Origin: Carnegiea gigantea
Taxonomy: Eukaryota; Streptophyta; Magnoliopsida; Caryophyllales; Cactaceae
Assembly: GCA_029747015.1 (NCBI GenBank)
Contig: JAKOGI010000363.1
Span: 579,501-643,500 of the forward strand
Direction: 5' to 3'
DNA: 64,000 nt
Both the position numbers and the translations under genes were made by a program. How positions within the stretch are numbered: the first letter of the stretch is position 1; each line of letters begins with the position of its first letter. The notes beneath the pieces were generated by a model that was given only the letters and a program-made list of their open reading frames with translations, ran no database searches and was not told where the DNA came from. This document shows, one piece after another, positions 20,425-33,300 of this stretch.

Positions 20425-22911
20425 TGTTAGGCAAAAATTTAATAAAAATAAATAATATGCACAACATAACTTTCTGACGTACAAAAAAAAAATATACATC
20501 GGTTTGTTTTGAGTACGGCCGTATTCAAGAGGATGGACCTCCTTAATTACATCTCCCTCTCAGGAGACCACCTTTTGATTCCGACTCGTTCTGTTTCATT
20601 CTTTCTTTGTCTTGTTTGTGTTAATAAGACTTTATATAATTTGGATCGATAATTACTATATATTTTTTTAATGTCGAATCGCCCGCATCCAAAACTTAAT
20701 TGCATCAAATAATGGTTGTATAGGCACCTTCTAGGAAGGGTACTATACGTATACATTCTTTATGTGCAGGTCAGGAAACGTGTAATTTTATTTGATTTGG
20801 GATTTGGGTTGCACTCACTTTTTTGTCGTGAGCTACCTACGTATATCTTTTATAGAGGATCAAATCAACCGTAGTTCTTTAAAATTTTATTTGGTTCAAT
20901 TTGTATTTTACTTTGGTCATGTTAACAACCATGATTTAATTTCATTTTAGTTTTAGATTTTATTTATATGGACTATGATTTAATTTTGTTGCTTAATTTT
21001 ATTTGGCATTGATAGCAAAGTTATGTATTTTTTTTTAGCCAATTCAAGGCCATTTTTTTTTTTATTTGTTGATTTAGCCCTTCCTGGAGTCGGTCCCTAT
21101 GTATATATATATTTTTTGACTTCCGATTGCACCCAATATTTATTTAAGGGCTTTCTACATACTCTTGGTGAGATCAAATCGACGTAATTCTTAACCCGAA
21201 TTTTATTTAGGCTTATGTCTTGTAAAGGTGGAAAATTGAGTAAGTTTCGTTGTATGTTTGGCTCGGGTACAGTCCATTTTGCCATATTTATTTTTTGAGC
21301 AAGGCTTCGACTTTTTGAAAAACTCCCCCTTTAATTTGTTTTGGTTACATAACGTGTAACGGAAAGTCACAGAACTGTGACTTTAACTTTTTATTAAAGA
21401 AGGGGGAATAAATAAGACTTATTCTGGCCAATTTCGTAGACTTGGAAATTTAAGGGGTTCGTTTTGAGCCCATTTGAGGACTTCGATTTAGACTGAACTC
21501 GACAAAATTTCATGTCTAACTTCCTAAGTATCCTTAGTGAAATCAAGTCATCATAGTTCTAATCGATACTCAACTTAAATATACAAATTTTATATAAATG
21601 GACACCTAAAAAGCCAAAAAAAAATTTACATCCACTTGCAAGTACAGTACAACTTTTATTGACTTGCTGCAATGTAACTCAATTAATATCAAACCAGGAG
21701 TGGCTTAATTTTAATCCAAAGTTTACTTATTTAGAGCCAATTTCAAGCATAAAGCCCTGAAATATTTATCTCGTTCTTCCTTTTGTCAATTTTGTACCCA
21801 CTATTTAGAAACCACTCATCATGATTAGGAAATTATCAACTACAACAACATTTGGATTTTGACGGGTTTCTTGGTCTTTGATTAGCTTTTGCATCCTGGG
21901 AATAACTCTTCACAGTTCATCCTCCCCCTTTTTTTTTTTTTGAATTTTAATCCACACCGAATTTGTTTTAACCTATTCAAAGAAGAGTTCTAAGGTGAAA
22001 CAAAGACCGAAAATATATAAAAGGCCTTGACATTACCGTTTGTGTCATTCAATCTCCAAGGATTTTTTTTTTAAAAAATATATAGAGGAGAGGCTCTTAT
22101 TTGGAGGTAGACATAACATTTTTTTTGTTCTGTTTTTTTAAATTCCGAAATCTCTGTGTATCCCAAAGTATCAAGGCGCTTTCTTTATTGATAATCAAAG
22201 CACCATGACAATCAAGAATTTAATCTGGGCATGATCTTCTCCTCTCTTTTCTTTGATGTTGAAATCTCACTTTCCTTTTTTATTAACATTATTTTGCCTT
22301 TTGTACAGTGACTCTTCGCCACAAATTTTACGTAATCATCCTTCCTTTTTTTAAGTCTTCATCTTCATTTGAACTGAATCTCCCCCTTCTTTTTCTTATA
22401 TTAATTTAAGCAATTTTGTGATCTTGCCTTTCTTTGCTTACATTAAATTAAGCAACTTTATGGCAAGCACGACAGGCTTTATGAGTGTATTTGCTTGATT
22501 ATCAATCATTATCATAACTGTAGGACTCATTAATAATGGAATTCCATTTTTTTAAGGTGCCAGCTCGCCACCCTTTTTTAGGGTCCAGCAAGCCCCGAAA
22601 TTCAACAAAATCCTTCGATTCACGGGTCCGACAGGACTTGGGATTCGGCAGAATCCATAGATTATGAGTCTGACAGGACTCGAGATCTAGCAAGATCATA
22701 GGCTCGGTGGTTCTGGTAAGAACATGGATCTTCAAGGGGTCTTGAAGAACTTAGAATCCCAAAGGATTCGATTGTTTGGTAGTCTCGAAAGACTTAAGAC
22801 TCCAAAAAAATCTCACTTTTTATGAATCTTGAGAGACTTAATTTTAGTTAGGCCTCGAACACAACTTGATCTTGGAGGTCTTACTAAACATTGCCAATTC
22901 TACGATGGTTG

Positions 22912-22916
22912 AGTAA
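22912..22916. other. Target-site duplication AGTAA, left copy
   Basis: AGTAA directly precedes the TG of the solo LTR and recurs at 26642-26646 directly after its CA. Confidence 0.9.
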
Positions 22917-24029
22917 TGTAACACCCCCAAGCCCTATGGCTAGAAGTATTACGTTTTTCTCGAATCCTACTTAATTTCTGGGACGAAATAGACAGAATTT
23001 TTCCTTAAAAACTGACCATTTCTAGACTAAAAGCCGTACAATAAACCTCTGCAATCAACAGAAGCATAGGCTATACGCCGGAGTTCATAACTCAACGAGC
23101 AACTCACTGGGAGTTCATCAAACAATATAGTTCCTTAATAAAGAAGGAATGAAGATACAACTCAACTGTTCACAACCGGAGTATTGGGGGTTTGCATCCC
23201 AAAGTATAGACAACTTTAGTTAAAAAGACAACTGACTAATAAGATGGTTAGCTCACCTGACCATACAGAGCGACTTCTAAATAATATGCATTATATGAAC
23301 TAGACTGCTGTAGTTACATACAATTACAAAACTAGGAATACATCATCTTACATCATTTAACATGTAAATCTACTTCTGTATGTGCACACGTGACACCTTA
23401 TCAAGCAAGGGTAGACTCCAACTTGACACTTATAAGTTGACTTCTACATGTCACAGTGAAAGCCTGGGGAAAAAGGGGAAAGAGTAATGGGATAAGCAAC
23501 CACACACTTAGTAAGGATTCCCTGACTCCTTAAAATCAAAACCGTTATAGGCAATAATACTGTTAACAGTCACATATCATGTATTTATGTATTACTATCA
23601 TATTAGGCAATCATAGTCCCCAAGGACGGATTATTACCCATAAACTTCATCCTAACCACTCAAACTCATTTCTAGGTCTCTAAATGAACAAATCTCCTTA
23701 CTAATAAGCACTTAAGCGTGTAAACGAGCAATGAGGGTTATGCACAAAACTTTCTTTCACTGAATGAACACTTTTAAAACTTACATGCTTGATGCTTTAC
23801 AAGAACATGGCCATACTTTACTTGGGATTTCATTCAAACTATTCTTGCTCATTCATAAGACATGTATAGGATATGCACTGGAATCTTCCTTTTTCGTAAA
23901 AGCACTTTACTTACCTTACTTGAAATTTCATTCATAGGGCATGCATAGGATATACACATTTCAAATCTCATTCAGATGTCATTCATAAGATATGCACACA
24001 ATATGCACAGAAAGTTTTCTTTCTTTTCT

Positions 24030-24135
24030 CGAAAACACTTTGCTTAGCCTCTTAAGGCTCATAGAAACACTTAACTTAGCCTCTTAAGACTCATAAAAAC
24101 TCTTTACTTAGTCTCTTGAGGCTCATAGTCCTTAA
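24030..24135. repeat. Short tandem repeat in solo LTR, about 36 bp, 3 copies
   Basis: TTAGCCTCTTAAGGCTCATA-like units recur three times. The complementary pattern (CCTCAAGAGGCTAAG) is found in the array units near 49920, 54840 and 59755. Each unit contains a small palindrome, CCTC-TTAA-GAGG-like. Confidence 0.7.
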
Positions 24136-25077
24136 AAATAAATTTCTTTTATATTGGTCCTCTATTGATCCTTATGAGCTGTGATAACTTATTCATACTG
24201 GCCTCTTAATGGCCCTTAAAATCTTTCTTTTTTCTGAAATACTTAAAATGATAAAATGCCAACTGCTTTTCTTACTTATTAGAGAAATACTCTTGGCATA
24301 AGATCATCATACGGTGCTGATGGCGTGAGATCTATTCTCAACCCCCGGTGAGACTATCCTCACCCATAAGCTTTTACTTCCCGAGATGGCTGCATAATCG
24401 TACCTTACATACACCCTCATTAGGGTCTTCTAGGGTTTCCCACTGCTAGGACTTACACTCTAGGCTAGGGATTCCCCTGTTCTGGTAGGTTCACTCCCAT
24501 ATCGCATACATACTTAAGCACGTTATCTTAGCCAATTTAAAGCGTATGGCCATAGCGGCTAATAAGTTTGTTGTCTCTTACAGCGAAATCATTTATCATA
24601 CAACTCACTCCTTTCTAAAATTCCTTAGGGATTCCCCTGTTCCAGCAGGTTCACTCCAAAACTATACTCGTATAGTTAAAAAAGGCCATCGTCTACTAAT
24701 AATTATGGCTATTATCATTTCAAACCATGAAAACCTTCTTTTTCAAAACCTTCCCTCACACAAATGGTGCAGCTTGATGACATGGAAGAGGAGGATTTCA
24801 CACATAACACATTCAAGCACTTCATAATTCAACTTGGAAGAATAAGCCACACATGGCCTCGCAATCCACACCATTGCAGTCAATCACAACCCAGGCCTCC
24901 TCCTCATACAACATCGACTATAAAGAATCTTAAAACTCTCATTAGTTCATCCTCAAGCCATCTGACTACTAAATCGGTTTTCAATTCCATAACTATAACA
25001 TATTATCATAAAAGTCAAAATAAAATAGCTATGTATAAACTTATCGAGTGGCAGCAATCATCCAACGGTTCAATACA

Positions 25078-25177
<100 letters not shown>

Positions 25178-25289
25178 ACATTGCATTGACTCAATTGAAG
25201 TACTTAACGAACTGAACAAACTAATAGGGCGTGAAACTGGCTTGCGTTCATATTTCACAATTAGGAAGTAAGCATGCCATGCTCAAATC

Positions 25290-25500
25290 ATTTTCAAGCA
25301 TGATTTAGCTAACTTAACAAGCATCGATTCAAACATGCTTAGGTCATTTCAGAAGCTACTTTTAAGCATGATTTAGCTAACTTAGCAAGCATCGATTTAA
25401 ACATGCTCAGGTCGTTTGAGAAGCTACTTTTAAACATGATTTAGCTAACTTAGCAAGCATCGATTCAAACATGAATTAACTAATTTAACATGCATAATCT
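25290..25500 (-). repeat. 69-bp-type tandem repeat in solo LTR
   Basis: Units with GAAGCTACTTTTAA and TTTAGCTAACTTAGCAAGC recur about every 68-69 bp, three to four copies. On the minus strand they match the 69-bp repeats of the array units (TAGTTAACACATGCCTGAAA type). Confidence 0.75.
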
Positions 25501-25849
25501 ATGCCTGAATTCAATCGACCATGTTAAGCTATACCTGCACGTATATTCAATCGAACGGAACATTCAGCCAGCCTATACATGCATGGTCTAAGCTTGAATT
25601 CTATCAAACTAAATATGCATAATCACTTCAATATTTCAGTCAGCCTAATCAATCTTAAACTAACATACATCTCATCTTAAGGGTTAAAAGATTTTCGAAA
25701 TTACTAATACTTTAGGAGGCGAGAAACACCCACCTCAAATCCAAGCTAAGTGCCCGTTCTAAGGGCTTTTAGTCTCGATTTGGATGCTTCAAAACCCAGA
25801 TTTTCGACTCCTTGCCGCAACCTTGCCTAAACCCAAGTGAACAGACCCC

Positions 25850-26160
25850 AATCTACTATCTCGCTCGATCTCTCTCTCTTTCTCTTCGCCAGCGATGAAT
25901 GGACGGTCATTATCCTGCTTCCCGGCTTGCCTCGTCGGTGTCTCGCAGCTGTGGCAGCCGGTGGTCACTGCTCCTTCTCTCTTGTCGATCTCATTCGCTC
26001 TCGCTCATTCTCCCTCTCTTCTGTTGTGACGCAGCGCGAACCGGGGCGGCCAGACGCAATACTGGTCGTTGCCTTGCCGGCCACCGCCTGATCATCCGCC
26101 GTTTTCTCCCTCTTCTTCTCTCTTTCTCTCTCTTCGTGGGGTAGGTCACGGGGCTGGGTT
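25850..26160. other. CT-rich promoter-proximal part of the solo LTR
   Basis: Pyrimidine-rich, GC-richer stretch with several overlapping short frames on both strands and no domain. The array units carry the complementary GA-rich segment at the matching place, so the frames are positional artefacts of the LTR. Confidence 0.5.
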
Positions 26161-26229
26161 TGAGAAACCCCCCTGTCGTGGTTTTTTTTGCTGAACAGGG
26201 GACTTCGGCCCCTTTTGGTTTTATTACAT

Positions 26230-26237
<8 letters not shown>

Positions 26238-26315
<78 letters not shown>
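26238..26315. repeat. (TA)n microsatellite
   Basis: TA run in the solo LTR. In array unit 1 a TA run sits at the corresponding position (47138-47225), next to a GGGGCCAAGCCCC-like stem that parallels GGGGACTTCGGCCCC here. Confidence 0.97.
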
Positions 26316-26641
26316 GTTCTTTTGTGCTCAATCGTTACTGCAACTAGATTCCCGATCCCAAATTCGTTAAGGCTCAGTCTAGGCTTGGGTTGAAACGTCC
26401 TAAAATCGGCATCCTAACTAAATTCGGGAAATGAAACTATTGATATGATTTAAAGGCGCAAATTAACACGAATTAAATTCCAAATCAATAATAACAATAA
26501 TAATTCTTTTTAATAAAAATCATCATTCACATAAGCATTCCAATAATAACTTAACTTATGTAGTTAATAAAAAATATGATTTTATAACGTAAAAAGGGCA
26601 ATACAATCAGCTTAACGAAAATAAAGAACGCAGGTCTTACA

Positions 26642-26646
26642 AGTAA
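26642..26646. other. Target-site duplication AGTAA, right copy
   Basis: Exact match to 22912-22916. Confidence 0.9.
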
Positions 26647-26910
26647 CTCGACCCAATTTATAATTGGACGTACCAAATGTAAACAGAAGATTCAACGTTT
26701 TTGAGGAAATAGTAACCAATTTGACATCTTGATCTATTTACCTTTGAACTTTGGCTTCAATTCCTGAAGAATAAATCCCTCGACTGCTTCCGGTTTGGGT
26801 GAAATATGGTTGCCCTTTCCTTTTTTTTTTTTTTTTTTGACACTCTTTCCTCCCCTTGAGTATTTTTCTATCTTTGATGTGTTCCTCTGCCTCTCTAAAA
26901 CCGTCCCCTC

Positions 26911-26923
26911 TATCCTTTTATAG
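26911..26923 (-). promoter_or_regulatory. TATA box of the large element's LTR promoter
   Basis: The minus strand reads CTATAAAAGGATAGAGGGG, a good TATA box about 520 bp inside the LTR, followed by a purine-rich leader. It should drive transcription leftward through the LTR. The corresponding part of the right LTR lies beyond the truncation at 45158, so this is the only copy visible. Confidence 0.65.
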
Positions 26924-27444
26924 TAATTAGATGATGAGCACCTTAAATGAACGTGGATAACTTCCACTCTTTGCACGTAGCAGTGATGGAGAAAGTGGCA
27001 TCATATAGTTGCTCTATTCACCTCCCTTGTCCCTTTTTTTTAAAAAAATTTCATTTTCCCGTGATTTGTAGCTCTCTATTAACCACCACTCGCATACTTT
27101 TTTATATGCATATATTCGTGCCATTGGCTGGGTGGGCTCATACATTGAATGAACCCCTCCAAATTATGGCCTTTTTTTATAGTTTGATAATAACATATTA
27201 TTTGGATTTATTTAGGCCAATCAGGACTAGGCAATTAGGGACTAAGATTATGCATTGATCTTTTTTTTTTTTTTTTTTTACTTCAAGCTAGTACGATACT
27301 TAATAGTATATAAAGAGTCTTAATTCAAAAAGTCCCAATTTTATTTTATATGCATAATATTTAGATCTTTCTTTGTGAGAGGCTCACTGTTCTATGAGTG
27401 TTAATTTTGATAAGTGCATATCTATTAAAATTTTACGTTCAACA

Positions 27445-27456
27445 GTTGCCCCCTGT
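27445..27456 (-). other. Polypurine tract of the large element
   Basis: The minus strand reads CACAGGGGGCAAC directly before the LTR start TGTTGAACG, the expected position for plus-strand priming. Confidence 0.7.
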
Positions 27457-27724
27457 GCATTGTTCGTGTTAGGGCTTTGATAACATGAACTATGCACGTA
27501 TTTTTTTAGTTCCTCTGGCCTTTGTTAATTAGACCCCTTTTCTCTTGTAGAGGATAATTAATAATTATGGACGGGATGCTTGGCAACAAAAGGGCTTCAC
27601 TTCAAAATGGGCAAGAATGTGGTTACAGGCCTTATTATTGGCGTTCAGACTCCTTGCAAAGTTTTAACGTAATTTCTTCCTCCACTTTAATATCTATCTT
27701 GGTTAGGAAGGTTAGAGTCAAGTA

Positions 27725-30478
27725 AGAGACACTTCTTTATCGTCGGAATGACGAGAACAAATGTGTCGATGTAAGCAAGGATTATGAGAACTATTTTAAT
27801 GCCACTATTCTTGAGAAAGTTAATACTGAATGTCGTGGCCCTGAAATATACCTTGCTGAGGAGGAATTTTGCCCAACCCTACACAGGCTTCTTATCGGAA
27901 GAAGAAATTGGGGGTCAACCTTCCAATTTCGAAGTCGCTCAACTTTTATGATAGAAGTAATGGAATGGACTAAATGAGTGCTTACTCGTTTTGAAGTACC
28001 CTTGAAACAAACTGGCATATTTGGTGCCGTTGCTATATCCCAGTTTCCATAGCATTTTGACGCGAATGTATGGCGGGCCTTTTGTGAACTTTGGGGTCCA
28101 CTAACCAATACTCTTCACCATGGTGCAGGTGAAGTTAGTATTTCGCTCTATGATTTGGAGCGGGTTGGAGGTTTACCCATCCTTGGGGTTATATATCAGG
28201 AGTTTTTGCCGTCTAATAAAGATTTGACTGGCCATAATAAATATCCTACTACAGTTGCTGAGCTGCTGCGTGTTCATGCTGAGTTATGCAGGTTTCAGAA
28301 TGTTGATCATATTTATTACGACCTCTGGCTAAACTATTTTTATAGAGAATATTTGGTATAATTTGCCTATGGGGAGCATATGGATTCTGAGAAGGGTAAA
28401 GTTGAGACTAAGAAAAGAAGTCCCTTATGCATTTCTCATCAAGAGCAAATGACAGACTTGAATGTTACAACTGAGGGTGAACTTACCGCTTTCTTAGCCT
28501 TTTGGTTGAGTCGTTTTGTCTTACCTCATGGTAAAGAAGTCATAAGGCCAGAAACATTTGTAATGGCTGCCTTGATGGCTTATAGGCAACAAATTTCTTT
28601 GGCTCCAACAGTCCTTGGTTACATCTACCATGGCTTGGGGGAGGCAGCAAGTCATCCGAATCATCTTGGTAAAGCTAACACAATCTTTCCTAACACAATC
28701 TTTCCCATCCATTATGTAACAGGTTGGTTAGCAGAGTTATCTCCTTCTCCATTCTGTCGCCGCCCAGATAGTGACTGCCTTGGTGATTTCCTAATCTTGT
28801 TTATTATACGGGCCTGCTTAGTAGCAAACTTTCATTACCCCAAGCTAGACACGTTTTTAGGGATGGGAGGTATCTTTCTCTCAGTGCTAGCTCTTATCGT
28901 GAGGACTCTCGTACTCGCAGAGATGTGATTGACATGGGTCTACTTGATGAGGATTTTAAATTTCTCTTATCTATTCGGTCATCTGTACTTCCTGTACATG
29001 TTAAGAGCCGAATTATTTTTTGGAGCCTTATTACCCCAACCGATTTGCTCACCAATTTGGGTTTGATCAAGGGGTTCCATCTAATCGTTTAGGCTTTATC
29101 AGAGCCCTCCAACAGCAAAGGAATGTAATGGATCTTGCACAAGCCTATGCTAATATTCAAAGGCGAGATATTGGCTAAGTTCTATGTTCCTCCTTCCTAT
29201 TATTAAGGAGTTTGTTCTTAGGATTACTGTAGTTGGTGGACCAAAATTAGCACCCCTTATTTAAGCTAGTCAGTCAAAAAGGTTCACCAGACTACAATGA
29301 CTAAGAACGAGCTTTTGAGGGAAGCTGTTTACATTATTGATCACCTATGCTCTCTCTGTGAGTTTATTCCGAGAGCTGTTAAAGTTTCGGGAGTTACAGG
29401 CAACAGCTGCACCAAGGAGAAACCTTTAGTATCATCCTCTGAAAAGGGGAAAACCAAGGTTTCTTGAGGCAACAAAAGACCACAAAAAAGAAGAATAAAA
29501 GGACTCCTAATGATCAATCGCCTGCGACGGCAAATTCTCGTGATCAATCACCCATTGAAGTAAATTTCAAGAGGGCTCGTTATGACCACCCTAATCAATC
29601 TAATGATTCTGATATAGGAGATGGTACAGGATTTGAAGATTTGCCTATTGTAGATTTGGATACTTTTATTGAACAGGGAACTTTAAAACAACAAGATGCC
29701 CCCATAAAAAAAATTAGAGTACCTCTACATGAAGCATCTCTTGCTGCAGTAGAGCACTCTGATGCAGTAGTAACTACTATCATTCTTGTGCCTGACACTT
29801 CTAATGACTTGGTTGAAGCTGTGCCTATTCAAAGCATCCCTACTTCCTTAGCGAGTCTGTTTTGTAACTTGAAGGAAGATTGGGTATGAGAGAGCATTCT
29901 TAAAGGAGTAGAAGTGATCATTGGTATTATTTCTAGTTATGGCTCTGCCAGGGACTTGCTAGCTAGCAGAGTGCGAGTTTCTTAATCCTTGAGTGCACTT
30001 CGCTCTATGATTGATATTTATAAGCTCAGTACAATAGAGATTTGTTGGTTTTCCTCCAAGATAGAGGAGATATTTGGCGTAGTTAAGAATGCTGTAAAGA
30101 TCGAAGACTTAGTGGATGTTGATCAGGTAAAAGTCTTGTCTGACCAAGGCCTCATTTGTTCTTCTAAAATTGCTCACATTGAAGATCAACTCAATAACCT
30201 ATCCAGTAAAGCTCCAAAGCTTAAAGTTAAGGACCAAGAGGTCTTGAGGGAAGAGGAGCGGGTCTTTAAAAGGCGAAAGGATTTGACCGTCCAGCAGTAG
30301 GTTTTACTTGAAGCAAAGGGCAAGTTGAAATCCTCTCTAGATTCGAAGAACAAGGAAGCGGAATAGCTGAAAGCAGACTTGGCCAAAGCAGGATTCTCCA
30401 AGCTGTAGGATTTGGAGAAGGAAAAGAAGTATCTCAAGAGTTTGATTGGCTCTATAATCTCCTTTAATAATGTTTAGA
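27725..30478 (+). pseudogene. Plant mobile domain (PMD) gene remnant, antisense to the element
   Basis: A plus-strand series of frames, opposite to gag-pol, between integrase and 3' LTR. In order: WRAFCELWGPLTNTLHHGAG and VGGLPILGVIYQEFLP (about 28070-28210), AELLRVHAELCRF, AFLAFWLSRFVLPHGKEVIR and LAPTVLGYIYHGLGEA (28470-28640), and RRPDSDCLGDF. These are hallmarks of the aminotransferase-like plant mobile domain. Downstream frames (29464-29889) form a charged linker, and 29989-30475 is rich in Leu, Glu and Lys, a likely coiled coil. Many stops (for example after WTK, QFP, VQQ, KEAE) and a small duplication at about 28679-28706 (NTIFP twice) break it. PMD proteins are known both as host silencing factors and inside transposons. 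Position and orientation fit the extra antisense ORFs reported in plant Ty3/gypsy elements. Confidence 0.78.
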
Positions 30479-30479
30479 C

Positions 30480-30900
30480 TTGTTTTGTTTTGTTTAATCC
30501 TTTTGCATTTATAATTCTAAACTTCAGTCCACTTTGTACTTCACGATTTATGCTATTGCAATAAAGCCTAACCGGCTCTTTCTTTTTTTTTGGGGGGGTT
30601 CCTTTCTCCTATTAATGAAAATCAAAATAATTACACAACAAAGAGTAATTAATAAATGATTCTCACTATAAACATCACATGAACATTCCATACATCATGT
30701 GAAAAATTTTGACATGCAGGGGAAAAAGGAATTTATTTATTTTTGTGGCTGAATCCAATTTGAAGTTGGACTGCCTACGTGCCCCCTTTTTGAGGGATCA
30801 AGCCTTTCGTAGTTCAATGCAATTCAACTACCTAGCAACTTTAAGTAAAGAACTTCTTTACAAATTTGCCATTGATGCAAGCATACACTATTTGTCCATC
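30480..30900. other. Spacer between the convergent PMD remnant and integrase
   Basis: A T- and G-run stands near 30580-30600. This is where plus-strand PMD transcripts and minus-strand pol transcripts would meet. No further gene is seen; the short frame at 30709-30909 overlaps the tail of the integrase region on the other strand. Confidence 0.4.
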
Positions 30901-30904
30901 ATGA

Positions 30905-31545
30905 TTTGAGAGCTCATATGCCCCCTTAAAAAAGACCTTGGTGATTACACAGGGGCCCTCCTATTTGGACTCAAATTTTCCATGTGTCTTTCGATTGATG
31001 ACAATAGGCCTCCTTATTATTAAGACCAAATCGCCAACGCCAAATGAGCGAAACTTGACTCGCCTATTGAATGCACTAGCTATTTGAACTTGGTAAATTT
31101 TAAGCCTTTATTGGGCCATTAACTGACATGCATCTAATGCTTTCAGTTCGGCCAATTTAACTTAAGTATTTTCATCTAGATCAATGAATTACATGGTCAC
31201 TCTTCAGGATGGTAATTGCACTTCAACGGGTGGCACGGCTTCTGAACCGAACACCAAGTTGTAGGGCGTACAACCCGTTGCAGTTCGAATTGTGGTTTGA
31301 TAGGCCCATAAAGCTTTTGGTAATCATTCATGCCAATCCCTTCTCGATCTTAAAACCATTTTCTTTAGAATCTTGCAAAGTACTTTATTCGATGCTTCAG
31401 CTTGACCATTTGATGATGGATTATAACTTGATGACAAGCAGTGTTTGAACTTGTATTTCTCTATAAGCCTTATCATCACTTGATTTTAAAGTAGAGGGCG
31501 TTGTCTGAGATGATTTTATGTGGGACTCTATATCTGTAAATGAGA
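30905..31545 (-). pseudogene. Integrase, C-terminal two-thirds only, of the large element
   Basis: The minus strand reads IISDNALYF (second catalytic Asp region), SSYNPSSNGQAEASNKVL (third catalytic region with Glu), then [48 protein letters not shown] and a GPY/F-like EGPCVITKVFFKGAYEL. Several stops fall where Trp or Gln are expected. The zinc-binding N-terminus and first catalytic Asp are absent: RNase H lies only about 100 bp upstream, so roughly a kilobase has been lost. Integrase inserts the cDNA; this copy cannot. Confidence 0.82.
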
Positions 31546-31599
31546 TGGGTTATGAGACACCTTGCCCTTTGGTAAAGAGGTACCAATTTGGCATTTCTT

Positions 31600-32250
31600 A
31601 CTTTGTACTGACTATTTATTTATCAGATGATTAACTGAGAATCACCGAATACTTCCAGCTGATCAATGCCCATTTCAAGGGCCAATTCGAGGCCAATGAT
31701 GAGTGCCTCATATTCAGCCACATTATTTGAACAGATCTCAAGGAGAGAGAATGAATAAGGGATAAGTCCTCCTGATGGTGTGACAAACACGTTCCCTACT
31801 CTGGCTTCCCGACTCCTTGCTGCCCCATCAAAATATAACTGCCAAGTTTTATTTCAGCAAGCATAACTTCATCATTTGGCAGATCATCGGGTAGTTCCTC
31901 ATTATCTGGACATGGATGTGCTGCTAGAAAATCGGCTATGGCTTATCCATTTACTGCCTTTGAGGCATGAACTTGATGTCAAAAGGGGCTAAAAGCATAG
32001 CCCATTTGGCTAGTCTCCCTGATAGCATGTGCTTAGATAATATGTATCATAATGGGCCAGCCTTCGAGATTAGAATAATCTGATGGACATGAGGTAGTGT
32101 CGTAACTTTTGAACGGCGAAAACCAAGACAAGGCAAATTTTCCCCATGGAGGAATAATTTACTTCTGCATGTACCATTGTTCAGCTGATATAGTATAGGG
32201 CATTTTCTTCCCCTTCATCATTACATTGGGCCAACATGGCCCCCAAAGAT
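31600..32250 (-). pseudogene. RNase H of the large element
   Basis: The minus strand reads a YFDGAARSREARVGNVF-like stretch, then SNNVAEYEALIIGLELALEM and EVFGDSQLII, the archaeal-type RNase H signature of Tat-branch elements, with catalytic Asp/Glu/Asp visible (FDGA, AEYEAL, GDSQ). Upstream, about 31900-32250, is the connecting domain. Two stops follow LII and frames shift upstream, so it is inactive. It would degrade the RNA strand of the RNA-DNA hybrid during replication. Confidence 0.8.
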
Positions 32251-33300
32251 CATTCAAGGGCTGCTGTGTATAAGATTAGGGGTCTTCCCTGTATTGGAGC
32301 CATTAGAAGAGGTGGTCTTATGAGGTATTGCTTGATGCTTTCACAAGCATTTTGACATGCTTGATCCCAAATGAAAGGCATGTCCTTTTTAGGAGTCTTA
32401 TGAAAGGTTGACACATTCCTAACAAATTTGAGATGAACCATCGTATGTAAGCCAACCTTCCTTGTAAACCCCATTGTTCTCTTAAGCTTTTCGAAGGGGG
32501 CATTTGGATTATGGCTTTGACTTTGTCGGGTCAATCTCAATCCCTTCTTTCCGGACCACAAAGCCTAGGAACTTCCCTGATGTAACTCCGAATGCACATT
32601 TTAAGGGATTCATTTTGAGCTGATGCATGCGTAGCTTCTCAAAGACCTTTCTTAGGTCATGTGGATGATTTTCTCTATTTTTGGCTTTTACAACTAAGTT
32701 GTCAACATAGCATTCAACTAGGTTGTAGAGAAAGTCATGAAAAATAATTGTCATGGCTCTCTGGTAGATGGCCCTAGCATTTTTCAAACCAAACGACATT
32801 ACTGTATAGCAGTATATATCTTGTGGTGTCCGAAAAGCAGTTAGATCTTCATCTTCAAGGTCCATTTTGATTTGATTATACCCAGAGAAACCATCCATAA
32901 AAGATAAAGCACCAAACCCCATAGTGGCATCTACAAGAAGCTCGGTGATTGGTAGTGAAAAATTATCCTTGGGGCATGCATTGTTTAAGTCCCTGAAGTC
33001 TACACATATCCGAAGTTGGCCACTCTTTTTTTGAACAGGGACGATGTTAGCCAACCAAGTTGAGTATTGAACTTCACGAATGAAGTTAGCCTTCATGAGT
33101 TTGTCTAATTTAGCATTTATTTGGATCGTCAATTCAGGAGGAAAACGCTGCTGAGGTTGCTTTATTCGCTTTACACCTTCAGAAACGGCCAACTTATGGA
33201 AAGCAACACTTGGATCCAAACCTGGCATGTATTGATATCCCCAGGCAAATACATCCTTGCATTCCTAAAGGAGTTGTTTGTATTGTGCCATTTCTTCATT
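32250..33300 (-). pseudogene. Reverse transcriptase of the large element
   Basis: The longest open piece, 32509-33228 (239 residues), contains LRICVDFRDLNNACPKDNF, GALSFMDGFSGYNQIKM, YTVMSFGLKNARAIYQRAM and the catalytic box as ECYVDNLVVK, that is YVDN where active enzymes have YVDD. The D-to-N change (codon complement at 32698-32700) alone would abolish polymerase activity. The thumb and connection continue in other frames at 32250-32500 (KSLREQWGLQGRLAYIRWF), showing a frameshift at about 32510. The upstream border with protease, 33230-33700, is broken by stops. Family assignment to Ty3/gypsy RT is secure. Confidence 0.9.

Noticed and set aside
27725..30478. Host PMD gene unrelated to the retrotransposon
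   Set aside because: It lies wholly inside the element between integrase and polypurine tract and is as decayed as pol. I keep host origin as a remote alternative only.
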